Shown: in pieces, positions 1 to 9,779 of the stretch
Numbering within the stretch: position 1 is the stretch's first letter
How the letters are laid out: every line of letters starts with the position of its first letter
From: CAWHPS01 sp963831235
GTDB lineage: Bacteria > Fibrobacterota > OXYB2-FULL-49-7 > JAEUSG01
Assembly: GCA_963831235.1 (NCBI GenBank)
Contig: CAWHPS010000073.1
Span: 1 to 54,811 of the forward strand
Direction: 5' to 3'
Length of the DNA stretch: 54,811 bases
The notes under the pieces: model-generated
The model's database searches: none
What the model saw: the letters and a program-made list of their open reading frames with translations, nothing else
Told to the model about the DNA's origin: nothing
Program-made: the position numbers and the translations under genes

Positions 1-382
1 CGGAAAACGCATTATCGAAATTGGGCACGGTCGCGGTAAGAGCGAGCTCACCAACCGCTCCATCAAGGATTTCATGACCAGTGAGCAGATGCCTTTCAAG
101 CGCTTCGGTATGAATTCGGCCTATTATTATCTGATGCTGATAGGACATGCGCTTCTTTGCGCCTATCAGGAAGATGTAGTCAAGGATATCGTACCTATAG
201 CTGCAAATTGTTATCCCACTACGCTGCGTAGAACGGTCATCGACTTTGCAGCAAAGATCGTTTTCAAAGGAAATTGTATAAGACTTCAACTGACGCATTT
301 TATCCATAGTACGCTCAACATTCCAAAACTTTGGGAGCGCTGTACAGGAACAGGGCTCGTTCCGATACCATTGACCATATAG
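1..382 (+). CDS. IS1380-family-like transposase, C-terminal part (cut by window start)
   Basis: The reading frame is open from base 2, so only the last ~126 residues are in the window. It reads GHGRGKSELTNRSIKDF, then a hydrophobic NSAYYYLMLIGHALL stretch, then a basic tail. This matches the end of the DDE transposase domain of IS1380-type elements, where a Glu in an R..(x)E..IK context is the last catalytic acid and is followed by the 'aNaaf..l..lAynL' helix. The first internal ATG is at 74, but the homology starts upstream of it. The rest of the element lies outside the window. Family assignment is from motif memory, not a search. A generic transposase DDE domain of a neighbouring family is the alternative. 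Confidence 0.6.
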   Translation, partial: GKRIIEIGHGRGKSELTNRSIKDFMTSEQMPFKRFGMNSAYYYLMLIGHALLCAYQEDVVKDIVPIAANCYPTTLRRTVIDFAAKIVFKGNCIRLQLTHFIHSTLNIPKLWERCTGTGLVPIPLTI

Positions 383-716
383 ATTCACAACATTTCACGG
401 GTCGTTGCATAAACCATTCTCCGCGCAATAGCGCCTATGTAAAGGTGCACACTGAAATAAACCAACATCGCCACTTTTCGATAATTTTCCGCAGTTTTGC
501 ACGAGAAACCTCTCCTTGTCAACGCGTTTCCCTTGTTTACTCAAAAAGAACAACATCTTGACAATGGAAAGAAAGAAAAACTTGCTTGCTGCGTGCGAAT
601 TGTGATATTTTATCATAAGAATCGCTCAGTTTAGGATTTAAATACTATCTATTGGGAAAATATAAAGGTATTTACATAAGAAATCAATACATTCCATGCA
701 CAAACCAGGAGGAAAA
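383..716. other. Intergenic stretch holding the probable right end of the IS element
   Basis: No gene is seen in these 334 bases. Read on the minus strand from 635, the sequence starts CCTAAACTGAGCG. A terminus beginning CCT is typical of IS1380-type ends, so the element's right boundary may be at about 635. The left end is outside the window, so this cannot be confirmed here. The last bases (707-716) hold the AGGAGG ribosome-binding site of the next gene. Confidence 0.3.
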
Positions 717-2294
717 ATGTTCAAGCTTTTTGTCGCCTTAGCCGCTTTTACAGCGCTTGCCGCTGATTATAACATCCAGCAATGGCGGGCTGTCGAAATC
801 ACACTTACCAGTTCTGCGACTTATGCGGATCCGTTTCAGGATGTTGATGTTACCGCGACTTTTACGGGGCCGGGCGGCATAACAATCACCCGTCCGGCAT
901 TCTGGGATGGCGGTCTCATCTGGAGAGTCCGGTTCGCGCCGACCCAAACAGGTCTATGGAATATGGCTACCAGCGCCACGGACGCTGCAAACAGCGGACT
1001 GCATAACATTACAAAAACTGTGCAATGCGACGCCTATTCCGGTAACCTCGATATTTTCAAGCACGGCTTTTTAAAGGTCAGCGGCAATGGCAGATATTTC
1101 ACCTATGCGGATGGAACACCATTCTTCTATCTTGGGGATACGCATTGGATACTGCCTCATGAGCGGTTCGACACATCCAACGTACCAGGAGTGGCTTCAC
1201 AGTTCAAATATGTGGTTGATAAGCGTGTTGCCCAGGGATTCACGGTTTTTCAATCAGAGCCCCTTTGGTGCGGGCATACCGGATCGGATGAAGAGGCCTC
1301 CGCTAATTTGGGTGACGGCCTTACGAGTTCAGATTTACCAGGTTTTTTACAACTTGACCGGAAATACAAGTACGTAGCAGACCTGGGCCTGGTTCACGCA
1401 AATGCAGAGATTGGATGGGTGGGGAATCCCGCCGGTAACCCGATTTACACGGAAACATATATGGCACGGCTTGCCAAATACTGGGCAGCGCGTTATGGCG
1501 CTTATCCTGTGATCTGGACAATCGCCCAGGAAGTTGATGAGAATTTCTTTGGAGCATACAACGCAACTACAATTAACAAATGGTATGCGGTAGCTCAAAG
1601 CCTTCGAGACAATGACGGTTACCGCCACATCATAATGCCGCATATGGAAACCGGTAAAATGCCGGGAGGCGATTGGCCCACAAAGTCGTTCCATGACGCC
1701 TTTGGCGCGCAATTGGGCGACGGCGAGATGAAGGCCAGTTGGTTTGAGGTCAGTTTCTGGAATGATTTTCACAAGCCCGCAGTGGTATATGAGGGTAAGT
1801 ATGATAATTTAGGGATTGATTCGAGAGGAGCCCTTGGCGCTGCATACAAGGCTTTCCTTAATGGCATGTATGGTTATGGGTATGGCGCCAATGGTGTTTG
1901 GAATGATATGTATTCAAAACCGGGCGAACCTGCTGATATCGGAGCAAATTATGGCAGCTATTTCTGGTGGTACAACGGGGCCAACCTGGAAACAGGAAAC
2001 CAATTGACTTATTTCAGGAATTTCATGACAAGCCTGGCCTGGTGGAAACTTGTTCCGAGGTTTGAGGGTATGAATTCCCCTTATTTGGGCGGCTACGGCT
2101 TTTTTATGGACAGCACCCGTGTAGTTCTTGCAACTGATGAACAAAAGACCTATGTTGCGTTTTTCTTCGGCGAAGGGAATGCAACCGGCAGACTGGAGAA
2201 TATGTTATCATTTTCATATAATGCAACCTGGTTCAATCCACGAAATGGACTTTATACAGATATCGGATCATTCCTGCCGGATAATGGTAAATGA
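717..2294 (+). CDS. Secreted DUF5060/DUF4038 (GH140-like) glycosidase, part before an in-frame TGA
   Basis: The start is chosen at 717 because AGGAGG (707-712) sits four bases upstream; an ATG at 696 has no such site. The 525-residue product has a short signal peptide (FKLFVALAAFTALAA), a DUF5060 beta-sandwich (roughly 25-115), and a DUF4038 TIM barrel from YADGTPFFYLGDTHW onward. Probable catalytic acids are E272 (WTIAQEVDEN) and E359 (VVYEGKYDN). It ends in the family's C-terminal beta domain at WFNPRNGLYTDIG. TGA at 2292-2294 stops it just before the conserved TIPSRPTSDDWVLLV segment, which continues in the same frame. Family members act on plant or microbial polysaccharides (apiosidase and related activities); the substrate is not deducible. 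The truncated protein lacks its last strand and the secretion-sorting tail. Confidence 0.8.
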   Translation: MFKLFVALAAFTALAADYNIQQWRAVEITLTSSATYADPFQDVDVTATFTGPGGITITRPAFWDGGLIWRVRFAPTQTGLWNMATSATDAANSGLHNITKTVQCDAYSGNLDIFKHGFLKVSGNGRYFTYADGTPFFYLGDTHWILPHERFDTSNVPGVASQFKYVVDKRVAQGFTVFQSEPLWCGHTGSDEEASANLGDGLTSSDLPGFLQLDRKYKYVADLGLVHANAEIGWVGNPAGNPIYTETYMARLAKYWAARYGAYPVIWTIAQEVDENFFGAYNATTINKWYAVAQSLRDNDGYRHIIMPHMETGKMPGGDWPTKSFHDAFGAQLGDGEMKASWFEVSFWNDFHKPAVVYEGKYDNLGIDSRGALGAAYKAFLNGMYGYGYGANGVWNDMYSKPGEPADIGANYGSYFWWYNGANLETGNQLTYFRNFMTSLAWWKLVPRFEGMNSPYLGGYGFFMDSTRVVLATDEQKTYVAFFFGEGNATGRLENMLSFSYNATWFNPRNGLYTDIGSFLPDNGK

Positions 2295-3167
2295 ACCATC
2301 CCGAGCAGGCCGACCAGTGATGATTGGGTATTGCTTGTACAGGGCAGCGATAACGATTCATCCATACATGTTTCTCCACCTGGTGATTTGGCTTTCGGTA
2401 AAACAGTCACTGCCTCCTCAACCCTGGAAAACTCAAACTGGGGAATTCAGAATATTGTGAATGGCACACCAAAAAGCACCCCGGGCGACCTGGGATACAC
2501 CAGCGACGCCCAGGTAACAGTCAACCATACGGAGTGGGTAATCATTGATCTTGATACAGCTCGTATGATTGACAATATTGTTTTATTCGGCCGGACGGAT
2601 GCCGGATGGGTCGGGAACTGCTTCCCGATTGACTTTACCATCCAGCTCTCAACAGACAGCATTCAATGGAACACTGTTGTCACAAGAACAGGATATCCCA
2701 TGCCTGATACTTCAGCGCAGTCATTTACGTTTGATGCGCAGAATGCCAGGTATATCAAGGTTAGGGGAACAAACTTAAGCACGGCGCTTGGACAATACCG
2801 GATGCAGTTTGCCGAGATTGAAGTCTATGGATATCTGGGCACAATAGTTGAAGAGAGGGGGTTGAAGTTGCCTTTATGCTATGGTATTACGGCCTTCCCA
2901 AATCCCTTTACCCAATCGACATTGATCAGGTTTGGTGTGCCAAATTATAAAAGCGGGGAAAAAGAAAAAGTGTCTATTCGGATTTATGATTTGAACGGGC
3001 GGCTGTTACAATCTCTTGCACAAGGATCGTTTGCAGCAGGGTATCACACAGTAAATTTAAGCTATAATGAGAACGGGAATGGACGTACGCTGGGAAACGG
3101 CATTTATTTCTGCCGTATGCAGGCGCCTGGGTTTACAAGAACATTGAAGCTGCTATTGGTACAATAG
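2295..3167 (+). pseudogene. C-terminal continuation of the DUF4038 enzyme: discoidin domain plus T9SS sorting domain
   Basis: This is in the same frame as the preceding gene, separated from it only by the TGA at 2292-2294. It opens with TIPSRPTSDDWVLLV, which completes the DUF4038-associated C-terminal domain. An F5/8 type C (discoidin, CBM32-like) carbohydrate-binding domain follows, with the typical 'ASSTLENSNWGIQNIVNG', 'WVIIDLDTARMIDNIVLFGR' and 'ARYIKVRGT...EIEVYG' segments. The last ~85 residues form a Por/T9SS type A sorting domain (ITAFPNPF... IRIYDLNGRLL ... GNGIYFCRM). If translated alone, the earliest start is TTG at 2331, with no ribosome-binding site. I regard it as the 3' part of one gene broken by a nonsense change, a sequencing error, or less likely recoding. 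Confidence 0.75.
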
Positions 3168-3274
3168 TAAATATTGTGTGTGAGATAAGAAAAATTAAAG
3201 AAGTTCTGCAAAACAAATAAAAATAATGTAATGCACCCCATATAATTTGGGTGCAGTAAAGGAGCCTTATAATC

Positions 3275-5887
3275 ATGATTGTAACCTCTCTTACGGATCA
3301 ATGGAAAATCATTGACACAAACCCCGGCGCAGGAAACATATCGGTTTTCTCGCAACCCGGAGTGGACACATCTTCCTGGCTTAACGTCCCAATTCCCGGC
3401 GATGTTAACGCTGTCCTGGTCGCATCCGGCCAGATGCCGGATCCGCATTATGGCGACAATGCCCGTAAATGCTACTGGGTGACCGGACGCGACTGGTGGT
3501 ATCGCCTGGAATTCATGGAACAGGGCACATCTGGTTTTAGGACTGAACTTTGCCTTGATGGTGTTGACGGCCATGCTGATGTGTACCTGAATGGCGAGAA
3601 ACTTGCGCGTCTTGAAAATGCATTTCGACCATACCGGATTGATGTTACAGGCAAGCTCCTCACCAGCCGACCAAATGTCCTGCTGATTTGTTTTCAGTCA
3701 ATAGACTCAATTATGGGCGGCCCTCGCGAGCATGAACTGTCCGGTTGGGGCTGGAGACGGAACATCATGCGAAAACCGCAATTCTCTTTCGGCTGGGACT
3801 GGAGTCTTCCCCTCCCGTCAATTGGAATCGGCGGTAATGTCTGGATCGAACAACATCAGGGACAAAGGCTCCTTGACGCTTCGGTCCAGACATTTGTTTC
3901 CGGTCGTCTGGATTTTGCCTTTCTTGTCAACACCTCGGCGCGCGATGCCGGATACAGACTGCGGCTCAGGGTAAATGGGCATGGGTTTAGCCATGAGGAA
4001 GCGGTTGAACGGCCGGGACGGGTAAAGAGCTATACGACAGTTCGCATTCCCAACCCAAGATTATGGTGGCCAAAGGGAATGGGTGAACCATCCCTCTATG
4101 ATTATGAAGTGCTTCTCGAAATAGGGGGAGTTATTGTGGATCGGCTTACCGTGAAACTCGGCATCCGGGAAACCCGCGTTGTTGAGGAACCCTTTACACC
4201 TGAAGCAGGACCTGGATTCTCCTTCTGGATGGAAATCAATGGGCAGAAGGTGTTCTGCAAAGGGGGCAACTGGATCCCGCTTGAAATCTGGCCCGGCATG
4301 GCGACCGATGAACAGTATATGTTTTATTTGGGGAAAGCTGCGGAAGCTAATTTCAATATGCTCCGTGTTTGGGGTGGAGGCATCTACGAGCGGGATTTGT
4401 TCTATGACCTGTGCGATAAACTAGGTATAATGGTCTGGCAGGATTTCATGTTTGCAAGCGTAGGCTACCCGCTCGAACAACTGCGTTCCGAAATTATCGC
4501 TGAGGCGGAACACCAGATTAAACGCCTTCGGAAACGGCCATGCGTTACAATATGGTGCGGCTGCAACGAGGACGTTTTTTCCTGGAACCTGCCTGATGAA
4601 AAGGCTGCGGCATCAGCGGATACCGGTGTTTATACAGACACAAAAGTGGACTGGGCACGGCAACGTCTGCGCGATGACACACAGATATATACGATGATCC
4701 TCCGTGGACTCGTGGGCCGTCACGGTTATGGGGTACCTTATGTGGAGAGCAGCCCGCAGTCACGCGAGGATTTCGGGAACTTGCCTGAGAGCGGGAATTG
4801 TCATATTTCCTGCTGGAAATATGGTTTGTTTGAGACAGGCCCTAAGGAAATTCCCTGGAATGTCTCGGTCTGGGATTGGTACCAGCAGGGAAATATCAAA
4901 GCGGAAAAATTCCGTGGCCATTTCGAGAAGGTCTGCTCTTTCAACTCCGAATTCTGCATCCAGGGGCCGTGCAATGTCCGCACATTCAAGCAGTTTCTGC
5001 CATCGGATCATGAGTGGCCGCCGGATGATATGTGGACCTTCCACATTCAGAGGGGACATGCGAATGCTCCTCATCATGAACAGACGATTCTATTCGGGGA
5101 AACAATATTCGGCCCTGTAAGCAGCCTTCAGGAATACGTTAAGTACGGACAGTCGGTCCATGCTGAAATGATGCGCGCTGAGTTTGAGAGTGCGCGCCGC
5201 GACAGACCGAACAACGGCGGCACAATGATGTGGATGTATAATGACTGCTGGCCCACCAGCAACTGGTCCATAATCGATTACTATCGACGCCCGAAACCGA
5301 GCTATTATGCTGCCAGGCGCGCATGTGCGACACTGTTGCCAATTATTTTCGAGAGAGCAGGGCAAGTTGAATTCTTTTTTTCAAATGACGGCCGAATGCC
5401 GTGTTGCGCAAATATCCGATTCGGTCAGGCAAAGCTTGACGGAGCAATTGTATGGGAAGAGGCAAGGCAAGTTCATGTCAATGCATGCGCCACAGTGCGT
5501 TTTCATACGGTTTGCAAGGCTGAATTGAAGCGTAAACCGGGTGATCATCTTTTCATTGAGGCGCTGATAGAGGAAAAACCGCTGCCTCGGGTAACCTATT
5601 TTCCTGATTTATGGCGAGCCATTCAATGGCCAAACCCGCAGATTCAAATCAAGGTAATAAACCAGGAGTTTGTTAACGGAGAGTGGGCAACATCCATTGA
5701 TGTTTCAACGGATACATACGCCAGGTTCTGCCATATACTTGTATTGGATGATGCGCAGCCATTCTGGGTAAATGACAACTTTTTTGATCTTGGTGCGGGA
5801 CAAAAGCAGCAGGTGAATATTCACTCTTCCCGTCCTATTACTGCAAAATCCCTTAAGGCAGGCAATTGGCATACTGAATGGCCATGA
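3275..5887 (+). CDS. Glycoside hydrolase family 2 beta-mannosidase
   Basis: The 870-residue protein hydrolyses terminal beta-mannosides, as expected of GH2 mannosidases. The order is the N-terminal jelly-roll domain (DVPIPGDVNA... VYLNGEKLARLENAFRPYRIDVT), an Ig-like domain, then the TIM barrel from FCKGGNWIPLE through RVWGGGIYERDLFYDLCDKLGIMVWQD. The predicted acid/base is E432 in WCGCNED, where most relatives have WxGNNE. The predicted nucleophile is E559 in FNSEFCIQG. There is no signal peptide, so it is probably cytoplasmic and processes imported mannooligosaccharides, unlike its secreted neighbours. The start at 3275 has AAAGGAG about ten bases upstream. Length and both catalytic acids agree with an intact enzyme. 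Confidence 0.92.
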   Translation: MIVTSLTDQWKIIDTNPGAGNISVFSQPGVDTSSWLNVPIPGDVNAVLVASGQMPDPHYGDNARKCYWVTGRDWWYRLEFMEQGTSGFRTELCLDGVDGHADVYLNGEKLARLENAFRPYRIDVTGKLLTSRPNVLLICFQSIDSIMGGPREHELSGWGWRRNIMRKPQFSFGWDWSLPLPSIGIGGNVWIEQHQGQRLLDASVQTFVSGRLDFAFLVNTSARDAGYRLRLRVNGHGFSHEEAVERPGRVKSYTTVRIPNPRLWWPKGMGEPSLYDYEVLLEIGGVIVDRLTVKLGIRETRVVEEPFTPEAGPGFSFWMEINGQKVFCKGGNWIPLEIWPGMATDEQYMFYLGKAAEANFNMLRVWGGGIYERDLFYDLCDKLGIMVWQDFMFASVGYPLEQLRSEIIAEAEHQIKRLRKRPCVTIWCGCNEDVFSWNLPDEKAAASADTGVYTDTKVDWARQRLRDDTQIYTMILRGLVGRHGYGVPYVESSPQSREDFGNLPESGNCHISCWKYGLFETGPKEIPWNVSVWDWYQQGNIKAEKFRGHFEKVCSFNSEFCIQGPCNVRTFKQFLPSDHEWPPDDMWTFHIQRGHANAPHHEQTILFGETIFGPVSSLQEYVKYGQSVHAEMMRAEFESARRDRPNNGGTMMWMYNDCWPTSNWSIIDYYRRPKPSYYAARRACATLLPIIFERAGQVEFFFSNDGRMPCCANIRFGQAKLDGAIVWEEARQVHVNACATVRFHTVCKAELKRKPGDHLFIEALIEEKPLPRVTYFPDLWRAIQWPNPQIQIKVINQEFVNGEWATSIDVSTDTYARFCHILVLDDAQPFWVNDNFFDLGAGQKQQVNIHSSRPITAKSLKAGNWHTEWP

Positions 5888-6138
5888 TGATTAAACCGGT
5901 AATAGCGTCGTTCCTCCGGATTGATTACTTTGTTGCTGATGCGATTTACGAGGTTAAAGACTTTAGCGGAAACACCCTAACGGAGCCCAATCTTTTTTCT
6001 TGAATTTCGAACATTTTAACCCCTATATTCATAGCACAGAAAAAGTGTAAGAATGATGTTCAGGCAAGACTATTCGCGATCCATTGCATATTACGCAATG
6101 TTTTCGCAATCTTGGTTTACTAATAGATAAAGATCAAA

Positions 6139-7821
6139 ATGCCGATAAGTTCTATGCGCTATCAATTTATATTTCATAACCTTCTTTTGCGATCTGCATT
6201 TCTCTTTATTTTATATATCCTTTGTCTAAGCATTCCGGTTAATTCCTTTGTTTTTCAGCCCACAGAAGACACAAGCCTAATCCAGACTCCGGGCGCAGGC
6301 TTTCAGACCATGTTCGGAAGGTATTTACCGAATGATCCGACTGTTGCGGAAGCAGGCCTTGTATCAGGTTCCGCCTATGACCGGTTTACCTGGGCAGACC
6401 TTGAACCACAGGAAGGTCAATATAATTTTGATTGGATAGACGATTGCCTTGCAAGGGCAAAAGCAGGCGGACAAACCTTTGAATTCAGAATTATGCTCTC
6501 CTGCCCGGGTTGCGGAGCTGAATTATACATACCCCAATGGCTCGTTGATAAAGGCGGCAAAGTCCGCTATAGTTTTTGCGAAACCAATTATTACAGCCCG
6601 GATCTTGACGATTCGATAATCAGAATTTATCATGATAAGCTTATTCGGGCATTCGGTGCGCGTTATGATGATCATCCGGACCTTGGCTCCGTTGACATAG
6701 GGTCAGTAGGGATGTGGGGCGAATGGCACGAATACTGTGTGCCGGAAAACATGCCTTCAATTGCAACGCGTAAAGCTATTATTGATTTATACCACGAGGC
6801 ATTTCCGCATACTCCGCTTGTAATGAACATTGATGATTCCGCAAGTCTTGTGTATTCGGCTTCCAAAGGAAGGACGGCCTGGAGAGCGGATTGTTGGGGG
6901 GATTATGGTCCCACAGGATGGCACCATCACCAGATGAGATATTGGCCGAATTCCAATACCATTAAAGACGCCTGGAAGAACGGTCCGGTAGCGCTGGAAC
7001 CATGCGGAGTCATGGGCACCTGGGAAACCGCTTACCTCACAGATATTGTCAATGATGCAATAGCATGGCACACATCACTTTTCCAGAACAAGGGAGAGTC
7101 AGTGCCAGTAAACGTCAGGCCTGAAATGCTGCGGCTTGCAAAACAGGCCGGATTCAAGCTTGTTTTAAATAGTTTAACATGGCCTGATGTTGTAAACACT
7201 GGTTCAACAATAAAGGTCGCATTCAGCTGGATCAATAAAGGCATTGCTCCGCCATACCGAGATTTTAGAATCGCCATGCGGCTCCGCGACAATCAGAATA
7301 TAATCAAAGCTCAGATTATTACAGACCAGACCGTTAAAGGGTTCCTGCCCGGCGATACAACTGTTACGGTGTCTTATCCCATTCCTTCCAATATAAGTTC
7401 AGGGGATTACAAACTGGAAACAGGTCTTGTTTATCATAATGCTGCTGACCGAATTCTGCCTATTGCCATTTCAGGCAAGACATCAGACAAATGGTATCTA
7501 CTTGGAAATGTAACCCTAACCCCGGGAGTTGGCATTGAAAAAGAATCCCGCCATGAAGTTATCGGAGCAGGTGTTAAATTCAAGATAAGGCAAACCGGAA
7601 ACATGATTAGGTTTGAAGTCAAAAACGACTTGGTTGGCAATGGCACAATCACCCTATATTCGCTTCGTGGCGAAAAGTTAAAACAGATACTGATAAGCAA
7701 TCCGTCGATTTCATGGGACCTGAAATACGATAAGTCAAAAAAAGTTACCTCAGGGATCTATTTTGCCGTGCTCGATTATGGAAAAGAGAGGTTTGTAAAA
7801 AAGTGTATTATTAGTCCTTAA
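6139..7821 (+). CDS. Secreted DUF4832 TIM-barrel protein (putative glycosidase) with T9SS sorting domain
   Basis: This 560-residue exported protein has a hydrophobic signal segment near residues 18-36, a beta/alpha barrel starting at GAGFQTMFGRY, and the DUF4832 region with a beta domain after ~350. Candidate catalytic acids are E195 in SVGMWGEWHEY and E287 in VALEPCG; GMWGEWH with a later ALEP glutamate resembles GH42/GH5-like barrels, but no activity is established for the family. The last ~85 residues look like a T9SS type A sorting domain (TLYSLRGEKLKQI ... SGIYFAVL). The start may instead be the ATG at 6154; neither has a strong ribosome-binding site. It probably works on the same polysaccharides as the two upstream genes. 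Confidence 0.72.
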   Translation: MPISSMRYQFIFHNLLLRSAFLFILYILCLSIPVNSFVFQPTEDTSLIQTPGAGFQTMFGRYLPNDPTVAEAGLVSGSAYDRFTWADLEPQEGQYNFDWIDDCLARAKAGGQTFEFRIMLSCPGCGAELYIPQWLVDKGGKVRYSFCETNYYSPDLDDSIIRIYHDKLIRAFGARYDDHPDLGSVDIGSVGMWGEWHEYCVPENMPSIATRKAIIDLYHEAFPHTPLVMNIDDSASLVYSASKGRTAWRADCWGDYGPTGWHHHQMRYWPNSNTIKDAWKNGPVALEPCGVMGTWETAYLTDIVNDAIAWHTSLFQNKGESVPVNVRPEMLRLAKQAGFKLVLNSLTWPDVVNTGSTIKVAFSWINKGIAPPYRDFRIAMRLRDNQNIIKAQIITDQTVKGFLPGDTTVTVSYPIPSNISSGDYKLETGLVYHNAADRILPIAISGKTSDKWYLLGNVTLTPGVGIEKESRHEVIGAGVKFKIRQTGNMIRFEVKNDLVGNGTITLYSLRGEKLKQILISNPSISWDLKYDKSKKVTSGIYFAVLDYGKERFVKKCIISP

Positions 7822-8003
7822 TTTGTCGCACGCAATCAGTCATTTCATCTGCGCCTATATGAATGAGTTGACTTTTAAAAGCCCTGAATGCTCAATGCAG
7901 TAAAGTCGCTTCCGGAAGGTATGTGCTAAGAATAGAGTCCGAAGATTTCAGGCAAGAGCGGGTGTTAATACTGGAGAAATAAAAAGTCTCGAATGCCAAA
8001 ACC

Positions 8004-9044
8004 CTAATCCACTATCAGGGCTTTTTCCAGTTTCCCCATAACCTCGCCCACCACAGCAGCTTTAACGCAACCGGCCATGAGCAGTTCACGAACACACTCT
8101 TCGGCCTCGATTGCGGGTATGCAAGCAAGAAGCCCACCTGAGGTCTGTGGATCGAACATGACTTCAACAGGTAATGAGGCTCCATCCTCAAACAAGACGC
8201 GCGGGCCATAATACTTTTGATTCCGGTGCGCACCTCCTGGAACAATACCCTCTTTTGCAAGTTCCAGAATACCATCCATTATGGGTACTGCTTTTGAATG
8301 AATCAGAATTGTGACTCCGGAACCTTCCGCCATCTCCAATCCATGTCCCATTAGACTGAAACCAGTCACATCTGTGCAGGCGCTTACATTATGGCGAAGA
8401 AAAACCTCGGCTGCATAACGGTTAAGTCTGGACATTGATTCCACAGCCTCTTTTGCTTCCTGTTCAGTTATTTTGCCTTGTTTGATGGCTGTGCTCATGA
8501 TGCCGCATCCAAGCGGTTTGGTCAGGATAAGTCTATCACCAATGCGAGCTTTGCTATTTGTCCATATTCTTCCAGGATGCACAAGACCTGTCACGGAAAG
8601 GCCGTACTTTATCTCATTGTCCATAATCGAATGACCGCCTGCCAGAACAGCTCCGGCTTCTTTGATTTTCGTTATACCGCCTTTTATAATTTCAGCAAGG
8701 ATGGACTTGTCCATTTTTGCAGAAGGAAAACAGACTATATTCATGGCTGTAATCGGCCTTCCGCCCATGGCATAAACATCGCTTAATGCATTGGCCGCGG
8801 CAATCCGGCCAAAAAGAAAGGGGTCATCAACAATGGGGGTAAAAAAATCAAGGGTTTGGACAAGGGCGATTTCATCAGCGATTTTATACACTCCAGCATC
8901 ATCCAGCTTTTCAATTCCTACAAGAAGGTTTTCATCAGATGGGATTTCAACACTTTGAAGTAGCTCAGAGAGCATACCAGGATCCAATTTGGCCGCACAC
9001 CCTGCAGCCGCAACTGTCTGGGTCAATCTTATTTTCTTTTCCAT
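8004..9044 (-). CDS. selD: Selenide, water dikinase (selenophosphate synthetase)
   Basis: It makes selenophosphate from selenide and ATP, the selenium donor for selenocysteine and selenouridine. The 346 residues match the family's usual length. The catalytic pair is seen as C16 and K19 in AAAGCAAKL; some homologues carry selenocysteine at the cysteine position. AIRS-type ATP-binding features follow: QTLDFFTPIVDDPFLFGRIAAANALSDVYAMGG, the VLAGGHSI loop and the TDVTGFSLMGHGLEM segment. No selA, selB or tRNA-Sec is in the window. It is divergent from the arginine decarboxylase gene across 132 bases, which must hold both promoters. Identification is very secure. Confidence 0.95.
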   Translation of the reverse strand: MEKKIRLTQTVAAAGCAAKLDPGMLSELLQSVEIPSDENLLVGIEKLDDAGVYKIADEIALVQTLDFFTPIVDDPFLFGRIAAANALSDVYAMGGRPITAMNIVCFPSAKMDKSILAEIIKGGITKIKEAGAVLAGGHSIMDNEIKYGLSVTGLVHPGRIWTNSKARIGDRLILTKPLGCGIMSTAIKQGKITEQEAKEAVESMSRLNRYAAEVFLRHNVSACTDVTGFSLMGHGLEMAEGSGVTILIHSKAVPIMDGILELAKEGIVPGGAHRNQKYYGPRVLFEDGASLPVEVMFDPQTSGGLLACIPAIEAEECVRELLMAGCVKAAVVGEVMGKLEKALIVD

Positions 9045-9176
9045 TCAAGACCTCCGCTGATTCTTTTTATTAACCGACAATACCTGCATTTAAGAAAAAT
9101 ATTTTTCCAGACGCAATGCTTTAATTATATTGTCTTCTTAAAAAATAACATCTTTCAACAAAACAAGAGAAATAAA

Positions 9177-9779
9177 ATGCTGACACCTCCCATCCCCATC
9201 CCATCACCACTTATTGCAGAAAAGGTATTCCTCACCCGCGGTGTTGGTGTCCACAAAAGAAAACTAGCCAGTTTTGAAATGGCGCTTCGCAATGCAAACA
9301 TTGCGGAATTCAACCTTGTACGTGTATCGAGCATTTACCCGCCTCGCGCACAACTGGTTTCAAAGAACGAGGGGCTGAAGGTACTTAAACCAGGGCAGGT
9401 CGTGTTTTGTGTCATATCTGATGCGGCAACAGATGAACCAGCGCGCCGCATCGCAGCATCAGTCGGCATAGCACGGCCGGTTGACCGCACACGTTATGGA
9501 TATTTGTCCGAACATCACTCCTTTGGCGAAACCGGAAAACAGGCGGGCGACTTCTCTGAAGACCTTGCAGCAGAAATGCTTGGTTCCACAATGGGACTTG
9601 ACATTAATATCGACAAAGCATGGGATGAACGCAAAGGAATCTATCGTTTTCCTAAAAACATAATCAAGACCCAGAACATTACGGCTTCCGCAACAGGAGA
9701 CCTTCGAGGATTGTGGACAACATGTCTTGCAGCATGTATTTTCGTAATGAGCTCCAAAAATGCAAATAAAAATGGATAG
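9177..9779 (+). CDS. Pyruvoyl-dependent arginine decarboxylase
   Basis: Members of this family decarboxylate arginine to agmatine, the first step of polyamine synthesis. The proenzyme cleaves itself between two serines to form the pyruvoyl cofactor. The 200-residue protein shows the self-cleavage site VRVSSIYPP, with cleavage expected between S51 and S52. It also shows the GLDINIDKAWDERKGIYR and ITASATGDLRGLWTTCLAACIF segments typical of the family. The N-terminal VFLTRGVGVHKRKLASFEMAL also fits. Its stop codon overlaps the start of the HIT gene, so the two are probably co-transcribed. The family is common in archaea and scattered among bacteria. Confidence 0.9.
   Translation: MLTPPIPIPSPLIAEKVFLTRGVGVHKRKLASFEMALRNANIAEFNLVRVSSIYPPRAQLVSKNEGLKVLKPGQVVFCVISDAATDEPARRIAASVGIARPVDRTRYGYLSEHHSFGETGKQAGDFSEDLAAEMLGSTMGLDINIDKAWDERKGIYRFPKNIIKTQNITASATGDLRGLWTTCLAACIFVMSSKNANKNG

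Noticed and set aside
2292..2330. Selenocysteine codon at the TGA in the DUF4038 gene
   Set aside because: No stable hairpin with the usual position and bulged U could be found just downstream, and the family is not known for selenocysteine; a nonsense change or error is simpler.
7875..8026. Inverted repeat AAAAGCCCTGA / TCAGGGCTTTT between the DUF4832 gene and selD
   Set aside because: The arms are 130 bases apart and one lies in selD codons; too far apart for a terminator and could be chance.
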